A stretch of 64,000 nt of DNA, from the NCBI GenBank assembly GCA_037974665.1, contig CM075765.1, forward strand, positions 15,247,501 through 15,311,500, in the 5' to 3' direction. Origin of the DNA: Ehretia macrophylla. Taxonomy: Eukaryota > Streptophyta > Magnoliopsida > Boraginales > Ehretiaceae. Positions 56,263 to 64,000 of the stretch are shown here, piece by piece (position 1 is the first letter of the stretch; every line of letters starts with the position of its first letter). The notes under the pieces are model-generated. The model searched no databases and had not been told where the DNA came from. It saw only the letters and a program-made list of their open reading frames with translations. The translations under genes were made by a program, and so were the position numbers.

Positions 56263-57095
56263 TATAGGTGAGTACTACTACTAACCCTTCCTGAATTGGT
56301 TATATTGATTTATTTTAGTTTGTCAACTTGGTGTGAATGATTGATCCCAACTTCTATAAAGGAGACATTACAAGGGTAATTTGTGTTCAACCCGTGTTAT
56401 TACTGTAGCTAAACGACTACCGGCCTAGAGGTCAACTGCCAAGTAATTGGCTTAATGCCTAAGCATGAAACTTCCTGGTTAGTATCTGATAATCAATCTC
56501 AGTACTACCTTCGCCAGATACAAACATACATAGAACATGGGAATTAAACTCATCTATCACATTAAAACTATTTTGAAAGAAGGAGAAAAAGGCGAAAAAA
56601 GAAAGAATAAATTCAGTGAACGTAGTCAATTGGGTCCCCATTTTAGACGCATCAACCACGTTTACGGTGCATGTTTCAAATCATCATTATTCTGGAATCA
56701 AGGTACTATTCGAGGAGCAGTTTCGATCACCAATAGGTCTAGAGAACAAATTCACGAGATATTCGAATGTGACAAGAAAGAAATTATGTTGGCTGCCAAG
56801 TTTCCTGTCATTTCGGAATTTAATATTAGCAGGATTCAATAATTGTAAACTGTCTATATTATTTTTTTATAACTATACTAAGTTAATTGATGAACAAAAA
56901 TAATTTCTTAATTAATAATTCACAATTGTTTAATTTCAATAACGTCATGAGCATAACGTATCATTCTCTCACATTTTGGACCCCAGCTAGCTAGCCTTAC
57001 ATTAATTGACAAAAGGGTTTGGTGGTATAAGAAAAAAGTATCTACGTGCAATGTTTGAAACCTACGCCATAAGATCATGTTCATGCACCAACAGG
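56263..57095. other. non-coding; weak overlapping frames
   Basis: Overlapping forward frames (56537-56842, 56616-56903) and a reverse frame (56459-56659) coexist. None shows a family signature, so I do not call a gene. A degenerate gene fragment is possible. Confidence 0.4.
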
Positions 57096-57206
57096 TTTTT
57101 GGTCTAGTGGTAATAAGAGATTATAAGATCAATTCTTTTAAGTAATAGTTTTTAATATGTGTAGTACGATTTTAGACCTCCTTTAAATTAAAAAAAAAAA
57201 AAAAAA
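57096..57206 (+). mobile_element. SINE-like copy (family 1)
   Basis: GGTTTTTGGTCTAGTGGTAA gives a good A-box; a B-box-like AGATCAATTC follows, then the body TTTTAATATGTGTAGTACGA and an A17-type tail. Shares body and tail with 11811-11926. Confidence 0.5.
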
Positions 57207-58238
57207 TCGTGTCCATGTGCCAAGCACACGCTCCTTCACCTAACAACTTTCATTTTTTTTTTTTTTGCGGTCTGGGGTTGGTCAAGCACCCTTCACCTAA
57301 CAGCTATCAGCTGATAATTCAAAGCTTTTGTATTTGCTGTTTTTTCAACTTTTCACCAAATTACGACCACAAAAAAAATAATTTTTTTCACCAAATCGGT
57401 TTCACTTAAAGTAACAGAGGAAGAATTATTAATGTTCCAAGAAAAGTAATGAATATATTTATATCAAACGAAATCACGATTTTGAGCTAAATCTTTGCAA
57501 TTTGATGCTACAATCTTGGCGATAATTATTAATCTTTTAAACAATTATGTGAAACACTATTTACAATATTAGTCACTAGGGGTGAGTGTCAAATGCGTTA
57601 TACTCCTGGTTTCGATTTACGTAACCTGCTTTGGATATCTTTGACTGAACCGGTGCATGTATTGGGACATACCGCCACATTCCAGAATTTACTAGGGGAT
57701 GGTAAGGCTCCGCCAACTGGATTTCCACGTCATAAAAAAAAAATATTTTTATTCAATTATCCAATAGACTTGGAATATTTTTCTATTAGACATTTAGACA
57801 TTTAGTAACATTTTTAATATGTATTATTCGATTTTAATCATCCTTTAAATAATAATAAAAAAAGAGATACTGTCCATGTGCCAAGCACACGCTCCTTCAC
57901 TTAACAGCTTTTTATTTATTTATTTTTTTGTGTCTGTGGGTGGTCAAGCACCCTTCACCTAACAGCTGATAATTCAATGCTTTTGTATTTGCTGTTTTTT
58001 TCAACTTTTCACCAAATTACGACCACAAAGAAAGAAAAAAAAAAAAAAATTTCACCAAATCGGTTTCACTTAAAGTAACAGAGGAAAAATTATTAATCTT
58101 CCAAGAAAAGTAATGAATATATATTTATATCAAATGAAATCACGATTTTGTGCTAAATTTTGGCAATTTGATGCCACAATCTTGGCGATAATTATTAATC
58201 TTTTAAACAATTATGTGAACACTATTTACAATATTAGT
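57141..58238. repeat. 430-bp direct duplication
   Basis: Unit 1 is 57141-57573 and unit 2 is 57803-58238, about 90% identical, with a 229-bp spacer. Both start in the SINE body and end at ...TTTACAATATTAGT. They share CCATGTGCCAAGCACACGCT and GGTGAAAAGTTGAA-type text. The spacer carries the family-2 SINE-like end (about 57685-57745). No coding potential. Confidence 0.85.
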
Positions 58239-58995
58239 AATGAATATATATAACTTACTCGTTAATAGCCTTACTCTTGACCCTCTGTCTATATACAACA
58301 TATAATATATAATTTTTTCCTTTTCCATCTTAATATAAGCTGAACTATATATAGGTTAAAGTAAATCCTAACTTAGCCGTCCGTCAATTGTGCTATATTT
58401 ATATCTCAGCACTATAGATTTAGATTTTTAGTGTTTTGAAGCATTCAACAAGACAACAGATGCAAGGGTTGAGTAGAGTGATCGAATAATAATTTGTTAT
58501 ATTCAAAGATCTTAAATTTAAACTGATCTATGATATTCTCATATCACAAATATTACCTTAAATACTCTTAATTTATTTAAAACATGCATCGATACACTTT
58601 GCTACGCTATGTGAGTTTCTAGTAATGAAGGGGAAATTTTTTTCACTAAGCTCAACTTAAATATATCGTATCATTCGTATATATCTATCAAACATTTTAT
58701 AAACAATATTTGAGTATCCCTCAATTTGGTATTATTGGTCACTTAAAAATCTTTTTATTTGCAACCTTTTTCCAAAATGGTAGAATATTAAGAGAGGCAT
58801 CGGTTTCAAGTAATAACTCTAAATTATTAATGAAGAATCATGCAATGTATTAGTAACAATAATTATCATTGAAATAACTTGTCATACATTGTTGTTTCGC
58901 TCCTAACATTAAGGAGCCAACCATTAAATATATATTACGGGACAATATTTTTAACTTAGTAGATATTCTTTCCTTCGTCATCATCGGTCACATAA
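58239..58995. other. non-coding 3' flank of carrier gene
   Basis: AT-rich; includes the presumed 3' untranslated region of the reverse-strand carrier gene nearest 58995. No other feature recognised. Confidence 0.55.
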
Positions 58996-59976
58996 TTAAA
59001 AATTCTTGAACAATTTCCGGACTTGTTCAAGTGTGACAAAGAGCACCACAGTAAATGGACCCTGCCTTGCAATTGTAGGAACAAACCCCTTGTATAGTGC
59101 CATGGGCCCCTCAGCTCTAATAGTTTTCATGGCACAATCAAGGGCCCCATTGTACGGTGGGGCCATTCCGGGCTCCACTTTCATGTTCATCACCCTAGTC
59201 TTGATCACATCGACCGGATTTGACACTACTGCAGCCACGAACCCGGCTGCGAAGCTCGCGGTCACGTGGGTCCCGAGCCCGTCCTTCATCACACCCTTGT
59301 CCAGTATCATTTCCTTGATCTGATCATATGATGCCAACTGTGATGCTGTAACTAGCATAGCGCGGTTCACGGTAAGTGATGAGCCGCGCCACAGGCTAGT
59401 AATTCCCTCGGTTTTAGACATCTGCGTAATTGCGTCCACCACGCTCTTGTAATTGCGTCTCTGAGCCAAAGGAAGCCGACCATCGGCTTGCATGCGCACC
59501 ATCGCCACGTCAGCAGGGTTGCCGACGGCGGCGCCGATACCTCCGGCGACCAGCCCCGCCGCGATCTTCCTCATCAAAGGCATGGTGTTGGTGTTTGGGT
59601 CCGTCCATTTTTGTTTCAAGATCTCGTAAAGTCCCATTCGGGTGGTGGAGTAGAGAGTCTGGCGGAGAACAGTGGCGGACACGCCGGAAAAGAGGGCTGC
59701 AACGCCTTCTTGTTGGATGATCTTAACACCAACTCCAATGGGTCCCACACGTGGCGGTGGTGGTGGTGCTACAGGCATATGGATGTGTGCATGTGCGTGT
59801 GCATGACCGGCAGCAGAATGGAAGGCGAGGGCAGGGCGGAGCACGGTTGTTGTCGGGGCAGCAGCGGCGGCGTCTCCCTGCAACTGCATGCGGACCTTGA
59901 TGAGGTCAAGTGGGTGGGTGGTGCAACCTGCAACTATGGATGCTATGCCACCTTCAGCAAATCCTTTCAAACCCAT
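58996..59976 (-). CDS. mitochondrial dicarboxylate carrier (DIC / PUMP5 type)
   Basis: A 326-residue intronless member of the mitochondrial carrier family. Three signature motifs are intact: PLDLIKVR (22-29), PADVAMVR (154-161) and PVDVIKTR (254-261), each followed by the matrix-loop Gly motif (EGVAALFSG, EGITSLWRG, EGPMALYKG). Six membrane helices are expected in the inner mitochondrial membrane. The closest match from memory is Arabidopsis DIC1 (At2g22500, 313 residues): MGLKGFAEGGIASIVAGC, GVSATVLRQTLYSTTRMGLY and NRAMLVT are near-identical. Plant DICs exchange malate, succinate, oxaloacetate, phosphate and sulfate. The first matrix loop (about 35-80) is longer than usual, with Ala-, His- (AHAHAHIHM) and Pro-rich runs. 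The start matches the family start. Intact. Confidence 0.93.
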   Translation of the reverse strand: MGLKGFAEGGIASIVAGCTTHPLDLIKVRMQLQGDAAAAAPTTTVLRPALAFHSAAGHAHAHAHIHMPVAPPPPPRVGPIGVGVKIIQQEGVAALFSGVSATVLRQTLYSTTRMGLYEILKQKWTDPNTNTMPLMRKIAAGLVAGGIGAAVGNPADVAMVRMQADGRLPLAQRRNYKSVVDAITQMSKTEGITSLWRGSSLTVNRAMLVTASQLASYDQIKEMILDKGVMKDGLGTHVTASFAAGFVAAVVSNPVDVIKTRVMNMKVEPGMAPPYNGALDCAMKTIRAEGPMALYKGFVPTIARQGPFTVVLFVTLEQVRKLFKNF

Positions 59977-60281
59977 TGCGTAATCTTTTTTTCAGGAGAG
60001 CAAAAATGAGAAGGGGAATTGTTTTCCTTTCTCTAGGTAAAAGAAAAGAATGGAATTGAAATCAACGAAATCACGAATTAATTAAGCAATAAACAAGATT
60101 AACAACAATAAGACCAGTTGGAATTAGAGTTCATCTCACTGGAGACCAGGAGATGAGAGTGGAGACCAAAGGCTATAGAAGAAAAGTGTGGAACGTTTGC
60201 TCTCTGAGACATATGCCAGAAGAGAGAAAAAAAATATAACTTATGATGATGGTGTGAAGAGAGGGAAGAGAGGGGAAATGA

Positions 60282-60289
60282 ATTTATAG
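60282..60289 (-). promoter_or_regulatory. TATA box of the carrier gene
   Basis: TATAAATT on the reverse strand, about 305 bp upstream of the ATG, followed by a CT-rich stretch (CCCCTCTCTTCCCTCTCTTC) typical of plant leaders. This implies a 5' untranslated region near 270-280 bases. Confidence 0.6.
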
Positions 60290-63200
60290 GGGGTGTGTGT
60301 TGGGGGTTTGAAAAGGAAAGTGGGTGGAAAATGGAATTTTAGGTTTTATGGTGAACACACACGGCCATGAGAATTTTCTATATTAGTTTTACGCGTCGTG
60401 GGTCCGAGGGATTTGATTAATTTGCCAATTTGGCCAACTCATGAACTTCTGGAGATGTGAAATTGTGATGTTGGGCCGGGGGAAAAGTATATCTTGACTT
60501 GGAAGTCACTAATGGGGGCGGAGTAGAGGTGATTTGAAGAATTTATGGTTACGGCCGTTAGCGTTTTGATTTAGTGGTAAGATTGTTTATTATATGTGAA
60601 AAATTATAAATTTAAATCTTATTAATTACGTTATATAACTTTAAAGTTATTCTGAATCAGAATTTTTTTTTATGGCTTTGATTTTTGTTTTGGGAAGTAT
60701 CCAATGTTAGCCCTTAAGTTTTTGGGTGGAAAAAAGGAAAACTTTTGGGTCTAGCAAACAGGTTTCTACACTAGTGTATATAACCGATAAGATGTGTGTC
60801 TTATTAATTTGTAAGTGTCGTTGGGTCTGATCAGAGTGAAAATATTGGCTCAGATAGAGGACTAAATGAGCCTCCCCATGATTAAATTAGAACATATAAT
60901 GTGGTGTACTGTTACATTACAAATTTCATAATTTTAAAGCGAATCTAATACAATTTTATTTAAAGTGAATTTTTGATTGTAAAACAAAAAAAGGTATCCA
61001 ATGTCGAATTGTGGTTTATGGTAGGATCTATCCCTATGCGTTGCTCTAAGATTTAGATGTTGGCATAAAGCGTGTGGCAATTAAAGCCTTGATGCAATTA
61101 GTTTAACAAAGCATTTATGAGACATTTAAGAATCAAATTTGAACTTTCAACTCTGGAGAAGCTAACAAGAGGTACATTGTATATCCACCTCATATATAAT
61201 ACAATCACATTAAGTTTGGATTCCCAAGGGAAAAGAAAGAAAAGTAAATAGAGGAAAAAATTACAAAAAAAAAGGGAAAAAAGGATATTTTCTCGTTTAG
61301 ATTAAAAAAAAAAACAAGAAAGGAAAGGATTCTGTGATTTTTGTATTGATTGGAAAAAGAAAAGAAAGGAAATGGTAATTTATAATAGAAAGTTACCTTA
61401 AATATCTTTTTCATATTTATTGTTATGGTATATATAAAATTTTGTAAAAGTATTAGAAATAAATAAACACTTTTCCTTTCTTTCAAAATATCCCAAATTA
61501 TAGGAATTGCAAAGTTTTGTTTAAAAAAAATTCAATCCTTTCATTTACTTTTCTCTCATCCAAAAATCAATTCAAATTAGAAAGAAAGATTTCCTAATTC
61601 CCCCATTTTCTTTCCTTTCTTTTCTTTGTATAGTGAATTCAAGTCCGAGTCGTGGTTTAGACTTAAAATATTTAAATACAATATATTTTTATACGACAAT
61701 TTTACTTAGCTCTTAAATTTTCATTTTTTACTTTTAAAAAAATGACTACAAACATAGTGTTAGGGAAACGGCAGAAAAACACATTGGTTAGAAAAAACCC
61801 GTGCACCATGAACATGCATTGATACCGCATGAGGATGCGTTGTTTGCGCAGGTTAGTGGCCTGTCTGTTTTTTCAGAATGTTTCCACGACCTATGCCGGA
61901 CCTAGAATATTCTTTTGGAAATTACTTTTAAATGTGGTCTTCCGCTAATTGTGTGTTTGTTTTTTTTTTTTTAATCTTTCACCAAAAAAAAAAAAATGCC
62001 AAAATGATTTGGCTCAACATTATAGCACATAGAGCTTCGATGCTACTACAACTCTTCTCTAACTTGAAGTGCCAGTTTTCTGTGGTAATTCCCGAAGTCA
62101 AACTAAAACATGAAATTTAACGCTTTAGATCGAAAACCTCTAAAACACAATTATTTACACTTATGAACTATCAACCGGGTATAGACTTCACAGAAGACAG
62201 TCATTAGCATAATCTGATTCTCTGTTTCCTGCCATTCCTAGTCTTTAGTGATTGACTAGGTTACAAAAAAGAGAGCATACAATTTAAAATGCTTAAATTA
62301 CATTTCAAATTGTCAAAACTTATATAAGATAATAGCTCACGTATGAGTCAATCCCTATAATATTATAATGTTCTTGTTCATTTAGTCAAGTATTTCATAA
62401 AATCATTTTCACGTAACACAAAAATGTGTTACTTTTTCAGCCCCAAAACAATGTCTCCCCAACTGTCTGGGGAGTTGAAACGAAAGTTTCAAACATTAAT
62501 CTATCGCTCTCGCCATTAATGACGAGGTTCAACTAGCAAGATGCTACTTGCATGCCAACTTGTTCGTTGTCCAAGTTAGCTGACCAACGTACGACTGGGA
62601 AAGAGGACTGGAAATATAAGAATAGATATTTCTTATATACAAAATGGGCCACTTCTATTGATTAAAGGCGAATGGACTAATTACTAGCAATTTGTTCTAG
62701 TAGTATAATACCCGCTTTAAATACGAAACATCTCAACTTTTCGAAAAAACATACATCCCTCCCATCCACAAAGCCTCAATTCGATTCCCCCTTCTAAGGA
62801 TAGGGCATATATTCACATTATCACATATGAATTCGAATACGTATTATTGGTGAAATTAGTGCAAGAAGTGACACTTTTTTTATTTATTCATTTTATATGA
62901 CGACCTTATGTAGGATTATAAGAGATCTATTTTATTTTTTTTATTTTTTTATATGACAAGAAATTCATTTTAAGTAGAATTATATGAAATTTACTTTAAA
63001 ATTATAAATTTTATATTATATTAAATTAATATAAGAATAAGTATAAATTTAAATTTCAAATTTTAAACCAAAACAAATTACTAAATGACCACTACATTTG
63101 AGGGTTTAGGGCATCAAAAGTGCCACTTGAGGGTGTTAAAGGCGTATGTGTGACGGAGGAGGATATTCATGTCGGAGATTGACTAGGCATGCTTACTACA

Positions 63201-63463
63201 ATTAAAGGTCACATATTAAAATCAAATGAAAAACTAAATTATTATATAAGATGTGGTATCAAATTAGGGCCTTGAATCTTCAGTGGGTTGACAAAAAAAA
63301 AATATTAAAAAAAAAAAACCTTCAGTAGGGCCAATATGAAGCCTGACTTTTTATTTTTCTTTTTATTTTTTATTTTTGTCAATAAGCCTGACTTTTTTGT
63401 TTTGTTTTGTTTTTGGTCAAAAAGTCTGACTTGGTAGTCAATTAGAGAGGAAGTGGGATCACA

Positions 63464-63650
63464 TATGTGTGAAGTTTATCTTATGTGAGAGAACTGATAT
63501 TAGTCTGAAATGATTAAATAGTAATTTAAAAAAAATTTCTATCAGTCTGGACTGTCATCAGTCTATTAAAGAAAAAATGTGTCAATATATGCGTGAAACC
63601 CATCCCATGTAAGAAGACTGATATTAATTTGAACTGATTAAATAGTAACC
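63464..63650. repeat. ~62-bp direct repeat, 125-bp spacing
   Basis: TATGTGTGAAGTTTATC at 63464 and TATGCGTGAAACCCATC at 63589, each followed by ..ATGTRAGARRACTGATATTA and GATTAAATAGTAA. About 80% identical. Confidence 0.6.
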
Positions 63651-63819
63651 CAATCACTTAAATGTAAATGTGACCTTTTTGCCTTTGGGGGTCCTATGGT
63701 TGGTCCCCAAGTGGCAGTAGCTAAACGGAAGCCAAAAAATATGAAAGACCAGACCGCGTAAAAGTCAGGCAGGTGCATTTGGGGAAGGTAAGGATTGACT
63801 TGCGAATCTTCTTTCCTTT

Positions 63820-63950
63820 GCCTTTACTTTGTAGGCCTGGCCAAATATGAGAACATTTCAGAAAGGAGAATCAAGTAAAGACTCGCCAGGAGTCGCCTGA
63901 GAGATTCGAACTCTCTGGAAAACCTATTGCGCATGAGGATTTAAAAAAAA
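63820..63950 (-). mobile_element. tRNA-like / SINE-like sequence
   Basis: On the reverse strand: CATGCGCAATAGG, then CCAGAGAGTTCGAATCTCTC, a perfect T-arm-like stem with B-box GTTCGAATC (63903-63911), then AGGCGACTCC. There is no complete cloverleaf, so it is not called as a tRNA gene; a tRNA-derived SINE fragment is more likely. A long A tract (+ strand) at 63942-63960 lies on its 5' side. Confidence 0.35.
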
Positions 63951-64000
63951 AAAAAAAAAATACACATTTTAAAATGATCACTTCATAACTTTGGATTTTG

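Larger units (their letters stand above)
60290..64000. other. non-coding intergenic
   Basis: Promoter side of the carrier gene, then AT-rich sequence without a recognisable gene. 60555-60650 has a SINE-like head (TTTTGATTTAGTGGTAAGAT). 61205-61640 is purine-rich on one strand with loosely inverted AAAGAAAGG words. 63464-63650 is a short tandem repeat. 63820-63950 is tRNA-like. The reading frames at 61205-61486 and 61932-62120 are low-complexity. Confidence 0.5.

Noticed and set aside
56459-56903. Three overlapping frames of 66-101 codons
   Set aside because: Frames on both strands overlap and none shows a recognisable motif; cannot choose one.
59006-60009. Forward frames over the carrier gene
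   Set aside because: Antisense shadows of a well-supported reverse-strand gene.
63870-63950. Possible tRNA gene on the reverse strand
   Set aside because: Only a T-arm and part of an anticodon-like region fit; no acceptor stem or D-arm could be paired.

Overview
This is nuclear DNA from a flowering plant, most likely a eudicot. It is AT-rich and intergenic in character, with very few host genes and dense layers of LTR retrotransposons, DNA transposons and miniature inverted-repeat elements. I recognise only two host genes with confidence. One is an intronless ANTH-domain clathrin-assembly protein at 12950-14014 (+). The other is an intronless mitochondrial dicarboxylate carrier of the DIC/PUMP5 type at 58996-59976 (-). 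Both look intact. They are not functionally linked; the window has no operon-like logic.

Layout. 1-1653: 5' end of a reverse-strand Ty1/copia remnant (LTR, primer site, leader repeats, gag, start of protease). 3094-10135: a reverse-strand solo LTR with a forward-strand solo LTR of a related family inserted in it, each with a perfect 5-bp target duplication. 10141-17312: old LTR debris, a hairpin, a SINE and a palindromic element upstream of the ANTH gene. 17313-18256: a hAT-type MITE with GC-rich ends. 19310-26601: a reverse-strand copia remnant interrupted by two forward-strand solo LTRs with target duplications. 27304-30049: a stack of palindromic elements, three with 9-bp target duplications, lying in or next to ATT/TTTA microsatellites. 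30083-35047: a copia LTR cut by a Tat-lineage Ty3/gypsy element with a second RNase H; this element runs into a 100-N assembly gap. 35148-39237: a chimeric junction, then the 3' half of a copia element with its 3' LTR. 39239-41955: a decayed hAT transposon with both terminal repeats. 41971-54376: a CACTA (En/Spm) transposon whose transposase gene was split by a young, nearly whole 10-kb chromovirus (Tekay/Del type, 43198-53247). 54950-56262: another copia LTR and a hAT-like terminus. 57096-58238: a SINE and a 430-bp duplication. 58996-60290: the carrier gene and its promoter. The rest, to 64000, is non-coding.

The main value of the window is its insertion record. Boundaries and target duplications can be read directly, which gives relative ages for at least four nested pairs: LTR in LTR, LTRs in copia, gypsy in copia LTR, and gypsy in CACTA. 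I found no convincing sign of an undescribed biochemical system. The most unusual features are the palindrome stack with G-runs in both arms of one member, a sequence motif kept in three otherwise diverged LTR families, and an ACGTG-rich array at the start of one of those LTRs.
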